Source: Strongylocentrotus droebachiensis (Eukaryota > Echinodermata > Echinoidea > Camarodonta > Strongylocentrotidae). Taken from it: a stretch of 64,000 nt of DNA. Under the pieces are notes generated by a model that saw nothing but the letters and a program-made list of their open reading frames with translations, made no database searches and was not told where the DNA came from. Positions 1 through 12,280 of this stretch are shown here, in pieces. The stretch covers positions 300,501 through 364,500 of the forward strand of contig JAVYIG010000063.1 in assembly GCA_035222895.1 (NCBI GenBank). Direction: 5' to 3'. Numbering within the stretch: position 1 is the first letter of the stretch; each line of letters starts with the position of its first letter. Made by a program: the position numbers and the translations under genes.

Positions 1-53
1 ACTTTTACATTTAGTCCAGGGCCTTTAGTGTTAGATTTCAGTGGGCATTCCCC

Positions 54-2721
54 CCCGGGGGGGGTACTCACGTATATTGGGTATACGGGGATGTGCCGCT
101 CGGAAGGGTGACTTTTTCAGGAAAGATCCTTAGACATGGGTCCCCTTTTCATAAAAAAAATCCTTAGACATGGGTCCCTTTTTTCATTTATTCCTTTCCC
201 CTCTTTTCTCCCTCATTTTCTCCGGGAATTTTTGGATTTGCTCCTATTGTAAATGCCTAAATCTCTCCAATCTCTAAATAAATCCGGGGCAATATTGGGG
301 AATCCTTCGGTGATTGCATTTCCAGTGTACGAGGTGTACGCACTGACCTCTATAGGTCAGTGGGTGTACGTAGCTCGTAAACTCAACTAGACCCCGGGGT
401 ACCACATATATCAGGACCCCATGGGCCCTATACCGGGTACTCATATGGCATAATGCGCGCTAGGTATGGTATCCGCCCGTATAGGGGTTGTACCCCCGGG
501 AACTTGTAGCGCTTCGCATATGCATGCTGAAATGATATGATCGGCAACTATACCCTGCGTACCCTCTGCCCAGCACAGTCAGACCGCAGCGCGCGCGTTA
601 ATGAGGCTGAAAGCTGATTTTTATTCAGCGATATCTGGCGATCACATAACATTTACGTCTGCTGAATTTCCATGCGCTTTTCAGTGAGATTTGTAGGGGT
701 GTACATGTAGCTGCGTTTTTGGTCGTTAACTTCATTCAACATGGCAGCATGCAACGGAAAGTCACTCTCGAGATTTTCAGCATCAGTTTGATATGTAATT
801 TGCCATATTTCGCAATTTGTAAACGATAATTTTTCACAACTTTTATTGACGTTATTTTTGTAACATTTCAACTGCTGTTTTGACCCGGGAATTTCACTTT
901 TGGTTCCTGACTTTGGGAAAAAATAAATTTGTCCACTTTGAGATTCGTTCGAAAGATGAAAAGTCACTGATCAAAAATATGTCAAAACCTAATTGACGCA
1001 AAATCATGTTCTTTTTATAATCATAGTAATTAAGACCCTAAAAACCCGGAAATTACCAATTTGTTCTTTTTATGATAGCGCGAAATTGTGTGATTTCATA
1101 CTCGTGCACGCTCGCCGTCTGAGCAATGGCAATGCATAACTGATTATTAAACTCCAGGGAGCTCCGCCGCGCCATCGACTAGCCGAAAAAAAAAAATAGA
1201 AAAATGATTAAAAAAGAATTATAGTAGAAAAGATTCAGCTAAATCACAAGTGAGGTATTTGATCTCGGGGCCTTAGATTGTTGTCAAGACGGCTTGCGCG
1301 CACGTGCATTACAGGCGCACGCCACAACGCATGGTTACCAAAATGTTGTATTCAGAATGTTAATAAACCAAAGCGAAACATATGTGACGTAGTTGACGTA
1401 GTTGACCAATCAGAACTCTCTATTATCACATCGGCAAAATTGACTACTTTTTTTAATTATTCATAAACATGAGCGTGATCTTTTTTGGTTCCTGACTTTG
1501 GGACAGCGTAAAATATAATAATTTTGATATCATTGTAATGAAAAATATTTATGCTTTATGCTGATTATAATATCTTCTTGACGCAAGAATGATTTCTATG
1601 TGAAAATCAGCCCTACTCTTTAGATAGATTTATCGTCGAAAAACCCCATTTTCAAGGCGAAATATCTGTTTCCAAAATATATCTAACATGATTGTCATAT
1701 AAGTATATAGAGAGTGCAACTTCTTATCTTTAAAATAAGACCCATTTCATGAGAAATGAACAATTATAAAGGCAACAATTACCGATCGGGAAGACCGTCT
1801 GCACTACTCATTACGTATGCAAGACACGTAAATTCTTGCATACGTGCTGAATAAAATAGAGGGTTTTCGCACCGGCTGCGGTCTGACTGAGCAGCCGGGC
1901 AGCAGCGGGGCTCAAGCAGGGAGCTATATAGCCGGGCTATATAGCCGATGCTTGAGAGCTCGTGTAGATCTACGGATACGTTAATTAAAACAGGAAAAGT
2001 CCTTCAATTAAAAAGGATGCTAGAGGTGCTAGCACGGTATAATTATGTTGCATGGTGTTTTCATCTTTATGTGTGTAAACTACTTGTAAACTACATATAG
2101 TATGGTACAGTTTACTAATAAAGAATTTTATCGAGAAACTGCAAAATGATTGGCCATTGTATTATTACACACATAGGTGCATTACTATCCTGGCTGTGTA
2201 TTAAAAGCTGTGCTATTGATTCTCAACATTTCAAACACCACTGTACAAAACTCAACCAATTTCACTCAAAATCGATACTTTAGTTACGATTGATGACACC
2301 TAAATAGCAGTAAAATACATTTTTTTAACTTTCCGATGTTAGAAAGAATAATTTAAAAAATCAAATTGTGAGTCCACTGTCAAACTTTCCGATCAGCCGC
2401 ATCGGCATAATTGTGTGCATCTGTGTGTTATGAGTGTATTGACTATTCATGTATTTAAATGCCGCCTATTAACACGTAGTGCAGTGCTACAGGTCAATAC
2501 GCATTAGCGTTGACTCTCTATATGCTTTGCTGAAGTGTATTATTACAGCTTAAAAAATGTAATATTTGAAGTTTGAAATTCTTAGACCTGGGTCCATTTT
2601 TCATAAAAAATCCTTAGACATGGGTACCTATTTCAGCAAAAGGACCCTTAGATGTGGGTATGGGTTCGGAGGTCTCAGCCGCACACCCCCGTCCGACTAT
2701 AATCTGAGTACCCCCCCCGGG
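54..2721. mobile_element. non-autonomous transposon with C/G-run termini
   Basis: The two ends are inverted copies: the left begins CCCGGGGGGGGTACTCA and the right ends TGAGTACCCCCCCCGGG. Just inside each end are matching inverted segments with the words TCCTTAGACATGGGTCC and a GTGCCGCTC/GCCGCACAC block. The element is flanked by the direct repeat CATTCCCC (46-53 and 2722-2729), an 8-bp candidate target duplication as made by hAT-type transposases. The interior shows no transposase I can recognise; a 104-codon minus-strand frame at 653-967 is probably chance. A 21-base word beginning TTTTGGTTCCTGACTTTGGG occurs twice inside (about 897 and 1483). A second copy of the family lies at 4408-5035. 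Family assignment is tentative, and low-complexity ends make the exact borders uncertain by a few bases. Confidence 0.6.
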
Positions 2722-2873
2722 CATTCCCCCTCCCCCAAGTCCAGAACGAGAATCATGTCTGTATACAGTCAACAGAGGGCAGTCTAATTGTCAACAAGAT
2801 GAGCAATCTCGCCTGGAAAATTGAGTGATCATTCAAGATCAAGATTTGTGCCTGAGTATTATCTTCTTTAAAG

Positions 2874-3130
2874 ATGTCTTATCTTTATCAGCCTTTCAGA
2901 TCATTCTCAAGATGTCGTTACACACAATTGAGAAGTTATGCATCAGGATCGAGTGTCTTGCTCTGGTTTCAAAAGGGAGATAAAGCCGCTGTCTCGAAGA
3001 AATTTAGCCGGGAAGACGTGCGACTCTTCGCCGAACTCTCCGGGGACACGAACCCCCTGCATACCGATGAGGAATATGCTGCGAAGACTCGATTTGGCAA
3101 GACTGTTGTTCACGGAGTTCTGTTGAATGG
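2874..3130 (+). CDS. HTD2: HTD2 exon 1 (presequence and catalytic motif)
   Basis: Encodes residues 1-85 and two bases of codon 86. It holds the presumed mitochondrial presequence and the catalytic Asp/His motif. The donor is AATGG|GTAAAT. Confidence 0.93.
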
Positions 3131-6100
3131 GTAAATGATTAGATGAAGTACCGGTAATTTATTACAGCCTAAAATGGCAAATCACCAAGGAATGTCCACC
3201 AAGTCAAATGTGAGCTAATTGTGATTTGAGAAAATAAGGATTTTTGTTTGTGTCGTGAAGTTTCACTCAATGATCAATCAAACCTGCAAACATAGACCGA
3301 ATTTTCCGTCTCTTTCGTTCGTTAGCCTCTTATTGGGGTAGGTCGGCTGGCTCTCTCTTTAGAGACGGAAGCCGTTTATACACATGTCCTTGCTAACGCC
3401 ACGGCCAGTTCTGGTCGTAGCGTTTTGCCCCCAAAATCCCCCAAAATGTCATTTTACCTCATGCATTGATTATTTAAAATTAGGAGAAGGTTATGATACT
3501 AACATCGGTTCCACTTACCAACTTGACTGTATAATCCGTTTAATGGTCCCTTTTAAGGAAATTACGGGTCTAAATTGACAGCCGTGTTGAAAATCTTGCA
3601 AGGCGTGTTAAACTCTCGCTGCCGGAGTCATCTAAATCAATCTCATCCCTTCTAGTCTACGCCGAAGGCAAAATGATTATGAAGGAAAAACTGTGCGCCA
3701 TCTACACGTTCGTAATGGCGTTATCACAGTTTTTCCTTCATAATCATTTTGCCTTCGGCGTAGACTAGAAGGGATGAGATTGATTTAGATGACTCCGGCA
3801 GCGAGAGTTTAACACGCCTTGCAAGATTTTCAACACGGCTGTCAATTTAGACCCGTAATTTCCTTAAAAGGGACCATTAAACGGATTATACAGTCAAGTT
3901 GGTAAGTGGAACCGATGTTAGTATAACCTTCTCCTAATTTTAAATATTCAATGCATGAGGTAAAATGACATTTTGGGGGATTTTGGGGGCAAAACGCTAC
4001 GACCAGAACTGGCCGTGGCGTTAGCAAGGACATGTGTATAAACGGCTTCCGTCTCTAAAGAGAGAGCCAGCCGACCCTACCCCAATAAGAGGCTAACGAA
4101 CGAAAGAGACAGAAAATTCGGTCTACTGCAAACACTGACTTAATTTTTAGGTTCTCTCTCATTTGATCTGTAACTGTAAGTCAGACCAAATGTCTACTTC
4201 TTCAAAGAAATGTCAGTCATACATGCACTCTAGTTATGATCATGGCAATGGCATATGTTTTTTAGGCTATACTTAGATCTACATGTATGCCTTAAGTTTG
4301 ACTTCTGGACACAGGTTGAGATGCTTCTGTCTCCAGAACTTGGTTAATTTCACACATGGCAGCATTACTATCCTTGCTGTGTATAAAGTTGGGCGACACT
4401 GTACTGCCCCAGGGAGGGGGGGGGGGGTGGTACTCACATATTAGGACCTTATGGGGGGGGGGGGTGCCTCTCTAATGGGTCACTATTTCACAAAAAAAAC
4501 CTAAACATGGGTCCTCCTTAAAGGTAAAGACCAGTATTGGAAACGCCCCAATTTCAAAAAATGAAATGGAAGCTCTCATTACCAATCATGTGAAAGAATA
4601 TGTTTTGACTAATACATGATGATACAAAATTTGCCGGGAAACTGCCTACTAATTCATATATTTGGTAAATTTGTTTCTCTCATGGTCTGTGAGAGATATA
4701 GGGTAGTCCCATATACATCTTTCTGTGTATAGTGCTTGTAACTTTACAAAGAATGGGCCAAATTTCTTATCATTTTGATGATTCCAGAACCTTGCAGATG
4801 CTAGATGCTAGATGATCAACCTTTTCTGATCGATTCCACAACGTTTCTTTCACAATGCAATCGCATGACCATAACTGGTCTTTACCTTTAAATTTAAGTC
4901 CATTTTTTCAAAATTTCCAGAAATTGTGAAAAATGGGTCTTTTTTTCGAGAAAAATTACCCCTTATAATGGGTAGGGCTTTCGAGGCTTGAGCGGCACAC
5001 CCCTTCCGAACTAAATCTGAGTATCCCCTCCAGTAGTACTGCAGTACATTCACAAACATTTTGTAAAACCTGCTGCATGATCCTTTCAAACGATTTAACA
5101 ACAAAATTAATGAATCAATGTTGATGACAAATAATAAACGAATGGAAGGTACAAGTTTCGTTGATGAAAATTTCCTACGTTTTGCAGATATCTCCTAAGT
5201 GATAATTTAAAACATGATATTTGATCAATATCATATTTTACCTTATCACCTAGCCCCTAAGGCTAGGTTAATTAGTAGTATTCCAGCATTTTACTATAGA
5301 CACGGTCTGAAATAAATTGAATCCTTTATCAATAAGGAAATAGAAATGTATACAATTCTAAGTGGATCTACAGAGCAAATGGAAGATCAAGGACCTGAAG
5401 TTATAAGTCAGAGTTGCCAATTTGTATTTCATTGATATCATCATTAAATAAATCAGGTTTTGCTCAAACTTTCACTATTCTGTTTCTATCTTTTTCCTGT
5501 TTTTATTGAAACCAACTACCGGTAAATAACTGAATGGACGTCCGCTTTAGGATAGCATTAACATCGTTTGAATTATTCTTAATTGGGGGAGTTGACAGAG
5601 CTAATCCTTTACTTCATTACGCAGCCATAAATTGTCATTCTCAGAGTAAATACTTGTTCTGACATTGTCTTTTCGTTCTATCACAGTTTGGCATCTGCTG
5701 TTATGGGAACCAAGCTACCAGGGCCTGGAACCATCGTTATATCTCATTTCACCGAATTCCCAAAGCCATGTGAGTACATCAGTTTAGCTGCTCATAAAAT
5801 GATGAATTCAAAAACTTCTAGAAAAATGATTTGATCCACACTACAAGTTGTTATCAATTTTGTACCAAGTTACAGGGGGCATGGTGCACGCAATGCACTA
5901 AGCAGGCCTAAGTTCAATTTGCATTTAACACCTGAATATTTTGTTTACAAAAGCCCTTCCTGGGCTGAATAAAATAAGAAACTTTCTTTCTCAAAGCTTT
6001 CTCTAGCTTGATAGCAATGAGGAATGCATTTTGATTACCTCCATCATGAGTGCCAGAGCCATGCACCCAAGATGACCTGGAAGCCGTGAATTGCCGTGCC

Positions 6101-7484
6101 AAAGCCTGTGTGGACCACTGGACGGGACTTGTGTAGTGACTCGATAAGAAGAAGATCATGAGTGAGCGTATATTACTTCACTCTTCCCACTTAGATTTCA
6201 CTATTATTTCACAGTTCACCACTGATGGTATAAAAACTTATTTCTTAATTTCTCTACTTGTTACCATTATCTCTCCTAAATTTAGGAAAAGACAATCTCA
6301 TTCCACTGACAATGGGAAACCACCTATCTCTATTGAATTCCATATATCATTTGTTCAGAGTGAAAAGGTTCTTAACTCTGTTTTAAAGTATATGAGTTAA
6401 CGCCTATCCTGACAGGTAATATGGTTGTAAATTCAGAAGTGCAGTAAGAGATTGTAAAGGAGTAGATTCAAATTTACTAGGTTGTGTCTTCATTTTCTTA
6501 ATCTGATTAGGAAATGTCAAATACCGGTATCTATTTTAAAGTGACATTTCAACTACTATATCATTATTATGTTTCTCTTCACTGTTCCTATTTCCCTTGC
6601 AGTGTTTATTGGTGAAGAGGTCATAGCTGAAGTGGAAGTCACTGAGGTCAGGAGCTTATTAGTGAATTGCGCCATCACGTGTCGAGTTCCTGAAAGGAAT
6701 GAGGTAGGCTGTGAAACACATGTATTATATGATTTAAAGACGATGTAGAAATGCCTTGTACGGGGCATTTTCAAAAGTTGGGTCAGTGCACCCAGATGTT
6801 GTTGGTATGAGATCAAGAACGGGATTTAGTATCAATGTTCAGGAGTTAGATGCCAACCCATCAGTACCAAATGGTACTCATACCCTAAAGAGCTTTGGTA
6901 AAATATCATTCCATGTGTAACAGTTAAGGAAGGTCAGTGATGATCATAAATATGTGAAAAATATAACATGAATAGATTAATTAATCAAAAATTCAATATT
7001 ATTCCAGTAGAATATAAGATTCAATTAATATATTTGTCATGAAAGTAACTACACATCTAGGTCAGAATCTCCATTACAGTATATGACTGATTCAAGTTGT
7101 TGTTGTGAAATCCTGAGTACTTTAAAGTATTGTGAAATGTTTCTGTTCTTCTAGTTTTGAGGTTCGAGAATGCATCCGACAGGAAATTTTCAGATTTTAG
7201 GCCTTTGACTTTGTTTTCATATTTTGTATTTCTTATATAAAAATGCCTATTCCAAACTTATCAAATGTCAGCGTTTAAAGTCATACTAATTGTTTATATC
7301 AGTAAAATTATTAAAGATTTCTTATATATCTCAGACCCTCATCAATTCACAACACATCGATAGACATTGATTTTTTAAACTTGTTTTCTTTATTTTTCAG
7401 ATTGTAATGACAGGCACAGCTACTCTTCTTGCCCCAAAGTCAGCCAGGAAAAAGAAAGTCAACCCAAATTCAGAAGAAACTTGA
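2874..7484 (+). CDS. HTD2: mitochondrial (R)-3-hydroxyacyl-thioester dehydratase (HTD2, MaoC/hydratase-2 family), 4 exons
   Basis: Join 2874-3130, 5687-5769, 6603-6703, 7401-7484: 525 nt, 174 residues. The family catalyses the dehydration step of mitochondrial type II fatty-acid synthesis, on acyl carrier protein thioesters in the matrix. The first ~35 residues are rich in Arg/Ser/Tyr with almost no acid, as in a mitochondrial presequence. Residues 52-63 (FAELSGDTNPLH) carry the hydratase-2 motif with the catalytic Asp58 and His63; HGVLLNG at 80-86 continues the hot-dog helix. The rest (FPKPLFIGEEVIAEVEVTEV, then a Lys-rich tail) fits the family, and the length is close to the human protein (about 168). 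All three introns are GT-AG and keep the frame. The start is the first ATG giving a presequence. In vertebrates HTD2 shares a bicistronic mRNA with RPP14; no RPP14 frame is visible upstream here. Confidence 0.93.
3284..4134. mobile_element. 833-bp fold-back (palindromic) element with 9-bp target duplication
   Basis: The element proper is 3293-4125. It starts TAGACCGAATTTTC and ends with the reverse complement GAAAATTCGGTCTA. The two arms of about 400 bp are reverse complements with only a few differences (a 3-base indel near 3493/3926, a 1-base indel near 3340/4075), around a short centre near 3697-3720. CTGCAAACA occurs directly on both sides (3284-3292 and 4126-4134). A 9-bp duplication with very long inverted arms is typical of Mutator-like (MULE) fold-back elements. 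Open frames of 63-64 codons in both arms (3384-3578 plus, 3842-4033 minus) are the same sequence read on each arm; I do not regard them as genes. It lies inside HTD2 intron 1. Confidence 0.85.
4408..5035. mobile_element. second copy of the C/G-run transposon, interrupted by a nested element
   Basis: The left end runs CAGGGAGGGG...TGGTACTCA and the right end reads CTGAGTATCCCCTCCAGTA, with internal blocks CCTAAACATGGGTCC and GAGCGGCACACCCCTTCCG like those of the 54-2721 element. GTACTGC is repeated directly at 4401-4407 and 5036-5042 as a possible target duplication. The copy is short and contains the TTAA-flanked element at 4522-4887, so the insertion order can be read. It lies within HTD2 intron 1. 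Confidence 0.6.
4518..4891. mobile_element. 366-bp MITE with TTAA target duplication (piggyBac-like)
   Basis: The element at 4522-4887 has perfect 14-bp terminal inverted repeats: AGGTAAAGACCAGT at the left and ACTGGTCTTTACCT at the right. It is flanked by TTAA on both sides (4518-4521, 4888-4891), the target duplication of piggyBac-type transposases. It has no coding capacity and sits inside the transposon copy at 4408-5035. Assignment to piggyBac rests on the TTAA duplication only. Confidence 0.75.
5687..5769 (+). CDS. HTD2: HTD2 exon 2
   Basis: Acceptor TATCACAG; encodes LASAVMGTKLPGPGTIVISH and onward to FPKP, the central strand region of the hot-dog fold. Donor CCAT|GTGAGT. Confidence 0.92.
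5770..6602. other. HTD2 intron 2, no further feature
   Basis: Contains two short open frames (5914-6159 minus, 6158-6400 plus) that match nothing I recognise. The part at about 5875-6150 has lower AT content than its surroundings and may be an old repeat. Confidence 0.4.
6603..6703 (+). CDS. HTD2: HTD2 exon 3
   Basis: Acceptor CCCTTGCAG; encodes LFIGEEVIAEVEVTEVRSLL through VPERNE. Donor GAG|GTAGGC, phase 0. Confidence 0.92.
7401..7484 (+). CDS. HTD2: HTD2 exon 4 (C-terminus and stop)
   Basis: Acceptor TATTTTTCAG; encodes IVMTGTATLLAPKSARKKKV and seven further residues, then TGA. The basic tail is not part of the catalytic core. Confidence 0.92.
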   Translation: MVMTGTATLLAPKSARKKKVNPNSEET

Positions 7485-7930
7485 AAACAAGGTGTCATCT
7501 ATGAGTATGAAACAGATCATTTGCCAAATAATTAGCACTGTTCTTGAAGCAAGACTGTTGTACTATTGGTAAATTTTACCATATTTTGGTTTCTGCAAGC
7601 TCTATCAGCATTCTTCTGTTGAGTTGATGGTAAAAGTCGAGTCACTGAGAATATGTGACATACCACCATAGATGGAGCTATTGCAGTGTACTCATGTATT
7701 CCAAGGATATATATATGTGGTGGTGGTTATTTTACCTGACTGCTAAGACAGCATAAATGTTTGTTATTAAGCAACCAGACGGCCGACAGCTTGAAAACAA
7801 GATGTCAACAAAGAAATGAAACAAAGTGAGTAAGATAAAACCAGTATGTGAAATTTTATTCTGCTTACACCTGGTCAAAAGATCATGTCAAAAACAGAAA
7901 TAAGCCAAATAAATCTATATGATACTATGA
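7485..7930 (+). other. HTD2 3' UTR with candidate polyadenylation signal
   Basis: After the stop the sequence is non-coding and AT-rich. AATAAA at 7908-7913 is the best nearby canonical hexamer, giving a 3' UTR of roughly 440 nt. The cleavage point cannot be seen directly. Confidence 0.45.
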
Positions 7931-8890
7931 TACTTATTATGTGCAATTATAGCTCACTGATGAAATCAGTGATCGTGATACTAGGTGCTGGTTCAAAAGC
8001 TGAAATACAAAACGAAACAACCTGCATAATGTAAGAACTTATAATTATGTACTGATCACTCAACTAAATGTTCATGAATTCAGGTCAGAGGGTTAGATTG
8101 TTAATAATCATGTGGTTTTAGTTACTGGTACATTATATCTCCTTTAAACAAATCTCATTGTATTAGTCATCTATTACCTAGTCCCTTTGGTAGGAAGTAA
8201 ACTGTATGGTCTCTGTATGATTCTGTACGAGTATATTCATGTGAAAGAAATGGCAGGCTGTCAAATTATGTTACATATAATAGGAAAATATGGGTATAAC
8301 TCTGCTCTAATCACTAGCAGAACGAGCTAGAGTTATACCTACATAATGGTTGATATGACAACGTTTATTACTCATAATATCACCCTTTCAGATTCTATCA
8401 AGGTATTGAAGGCAATGAAGAATGTGTCTGTTCAGAGCCAGAAGGAAATCAACTCTATTAAACAAAAATTATAAATTGACATCCACGGTTCCAAGCAGAT
8501 TCTTTTTTCTTGTCTTGTGAAAATTTGTATGATGGTGGGGGGATTAATTATGTGATGTCTTCCTGGAAAAAGTACAACATATATGTGTATATAGTCATTC
8601 ACTGAAAAGAAGCTTTTGTACATATGCTGCATTATGCATAATGAAATGATCACAAACAAAATCAATGTTACAGAGGTCTCCCTAATTACTATGTTGCTGT
8701 CCTGCTCTAGAAGGAGATGTGTGGTTGGTCTAAATTTGGTTGAATATGATGATTGGTGCCAGGTTTTATGATGAGAGTGGGACACATAAATAAGAACGAA
8801 TGTGTGGAAAAGAATTGCAGTTCCTCTGTTGAGAGCCAGAAAGCATGTTTAATTAATAAGGGGAAAAGCAGACACAAACATCCATACAAA

Positions 8891-8938
8891 AGACGATAAT
8901 GATGATGATGATGATGATTATGACGATGACGACGATGA
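8891..8938. repeat. (GAT)n/(GAC)n microsatellite
   Basis: Tandem GAT units grading into GAC units. Confidence 0.9.
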
Positions 8939-11900
8939 GGGACAATAGTTTACTAGTGATTAGATTGGTATATTGGTATCGCTAGTGGTGATTGTGCATG
9001 GTGATGGTGTTGTTTGTGCAATGTAAGTTTATGATGTAGGTGTTGCCACATTATGACAGTGATAAAAAGGGTGCTCAAGATTGTGATTGAAAAGACCGAA
9101 ATCTGTGTTAAATCGCTAATACATTGATTAATCGGATAATACAGATTTTATACAGATTTTATGAAGATTGGTAAAACAGAAGATCATCATTACCGGTACA
9201 CAATATTTCTAAAGTTCGCTGAAACCTTTTTCTTATATATTTTCTTCCCTCTCTTCATTCTTCTGCCAAGTTATTTCCTACCCTCTGTCATAACTTACAA
9301 TCACGATCATTTGTTTTCTTCATTAGAAAGATTGACATGCGAATTGATAGCATGATGCGCTGATGAGGTTGCGCACCATTCTGGGTGGTAACGGACCCGG
9401 GTAGGTTCCCCGTACTGGTGAGTAAACAGTGATACTGAGTAGGGGGTTGACCCTGGGTGTTTAGAGAGTTAATGGGCTGGGAATAAGAAAGTGGTTGGCA
9501 TTCACTGAAGACCTGTAGAGAAACTCATTAACCCTACACACCCCAAGCGAGACGTGGGAGATTTTAAAGGGGTTTGATGCGACTTGAGAATGGGGATTAT
9601 CAATAGATTGGCTCGCAGACAGAGCATCGCTGGAGAGAGGATGAATTCTAAATTTAGGTCCCTACATTATTAAATTTGAACATTTTTCGACTTCTGTCGG
9701 TATATGGAAAAAAATATTTTTATCGCTTGTTTGAGACATTATCATTACTTTTGTTTTGGCAAATTTTGGATATCCGAGTACCTTTCTTTTTCTTAATTTC
9801 AAAATATGAAAATCCGATTACCATTTTGTCTTGCTTGATGGAAACGTTTCAGCCAACTTGATGGCGAAGTACCCCCCGTCCCCATTCAAAATTGTCAAGG
9901 CGACACTCTTCATCTTTATGTTATAAGCAATTCTGAAACTGTGCGCAATGGAAATATCATTTCAATACAGTAAAGATGCAATGCGAATATTTTAAATTTT
10001 GAGGATTGATGTGGAGAAAACTCATAGCATCTACATTAGAACATAAAAAACATAAGTACCGCTGCCAAAGATTGCTACAAATACACCATTCTAAACAATA
10101 GAAAAGTTTTCTTTGGATATCACAAAGTGCTTTTATTCCCCCTTTTATACAAAAAAAATTACAGTCCTCTTTCTTGCCTTCTATTATCCATACTGTCCAC
10201 ACTGCAAGCCTGAATATTTCTTTCTCCTCACCAGCACCCCTCCCATCCTCCCTTTCTATCTTCTCTCCTATCCCCTCTCCCATATTCTCTCATCTCTTCC
10301 TCTTCTTTTCTCACTTTTCTATTTTTTTCTAGATCAACGAACTTAATGCAACCCTATATATTTCAGCTGGACCAATGTCAGAATGTAATAGTCTCGCTGC
10401 GGGAAGATAATAGCGCATCATCCGCAATTTGTCAAAACCAATTTGTTGCCTGCGTTGGTCGACATTTTCTCTTCGTAGTCATTTATTGTGCAGTGGCGTA
10501 ACCCGGTTCCATCCATTGAAGAGGGCTGGTGTTATAGGTGGGGGTGGTCTCACTATGTGAGGGGGACTTGAGTGCAAGTAAGGTATGATGGGGGTTGTCT
10601 TCCCTCTCTTCCTTTCCCCTTATTCATCTTTTCTGTTTTCCTTTTTTCTTTTGAGGGGTAAGGGTTGAGGGAGGCCACCCCCAGCCATGTCTCTGTATAG
10701 CTTTCCAATATTTATTGACGTCTCAACCTTATTTCTTCTATAAAACGAGTGAGGTGAAAGTCATTTATCTGGGTGGTCTTCATCCATTTATTATACTTGC
10801 CCTTGGCTTTGCCACGCAATATCCAAAACAAGACTTAAATTTTAAAAAGTGGTTTCTCCAACTGACCATATCAATGTGAGTTAGTTTGTATCGATTGTAT
10901 GTTTAACAGGTGTAACTTTACTGTTCGTAAACATAATGTAAATCATTTCAATAGTGTTTCTAGCATGTATCTTATGACAGCGTCATTGAGGTTTTATAAT
11001 GGTTGTTTTTAAATATACTTAACGGATTCAAACGTGTAAGTGACCAGTCCAAATCGATCTTGCACTTAGAGTCATCACCTAATAATATTTGTTCTGATTG
11101 ATCTACTTTATGAAGTAGTAATTTTTTAGTAACGTATAATAATACGATAATAATACGTAATACCGATTATTATTCAATTTTAAAGACTCTTCTGTCAAAC
11201 GAAAGTTTTCTTGATAAGGAGAAAATGTTCCCTCCATATAACGCAATCCCGCCGTACAAGGTGACGGGTGGTCATCAGTTTTGATTCTCCACAAATTTGT
11301 AAGGCCAAATATATATATTTCTCCTCGTTCCCAATCATTTTTAAGTGGTGTAATGTTAATAGCACCCATTGATTCACATGCTGTGCTATGAAGCCGCAAG
11401 AGGTTGCAGTTTCACTTTCGGAAATGACTTTTACAATTACGACAAAATAAGCTGACATATCTGGGATCACTCGACCTGGAGAGGATGCAATGGGAGCCTA
11501 ACCTTATTTGTACAACTGGCGTCAAAGAAAACTAGAGAGGAGGTATATGACAAGAACTGCAGGTATTGGTCTACTAAATGAGTCCAGGAAACAAAAATAG
11601 ATGCATCACATAGCTGTCAATTTGAAAAGCAACAAATATTATATGTCATCAAACTAATAGAGGTTCATAAAACACGAAAGCAAACTTGATGAGTAGGAAT
11701 CTTTCTGTGGATATTACATGTCTCTTCTAAAACGATAGGTTGCAAATTACAAGAGGAAGTAATAGTCTAATCGTAATTGTGTTAGATTGGTTAGATACTC
11801 TTAAAACCCAACACTGTTGGGTACATCATCCGCAGTCGACGGTTACAAAAACATAATCAAATAAAAACTAAGATATCAGCGAGTTTAACTTCGTTTTGTG

Positions 11901-12276
11901 TTTGGTATGAATATTACATTTCAACCCCAATCCTTTCAAAATTAAAAAGACAAAGAGATAAGACCAAAGGCCAAAATACCATGTCAGTTCTCGGTGCAAA
12001 AAAAACTTTAATATTCATAACAGAGTCGCCTTTAAACTGTAGAAGAAAAGAAAATAACACGTTTGATTAATATATCTTCGATGTTTCCTGTCACTTTAAG
12101 AGTTTTCAGACCTAAGTGCCATTGTTTTAGCAAAATCTGAACGAAAGAGCTACTTAGAGGTATGGGCTAATGTATAGAAACATCTATCACTTTGATAAAT
12201 ATCATCCTTCAACTTTGGCAAACGTCTAGCACATTGCTAAGTGAAAGTGTCTTTTAAGCACCCGTTGATATTTTAC

Positions 12277-12280
12277 AAAA
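12277..12280 (-). terminator. Pol III T-run after tRNA-Thr
   Basis: Four T residues on the minus strand, 11 bases beyond the tRNA 3' end, the minimal signal for RNA polymerase III termination. Confidence 0.5.

Noticed and set aside
653..967. 104-codon minus-strand frame inside the 54-2721 transposon
   Set aside because: No transposase motif or known domain; composition like the surrounding AT-rich DNA.
3384..4033. Two nearly identical 63-64 codon frames on opposite strands
   Set aside because: They are the same sequence read in the two arms of the 3293-4125 palindrome; no domain, and no start or splice context for a gene.
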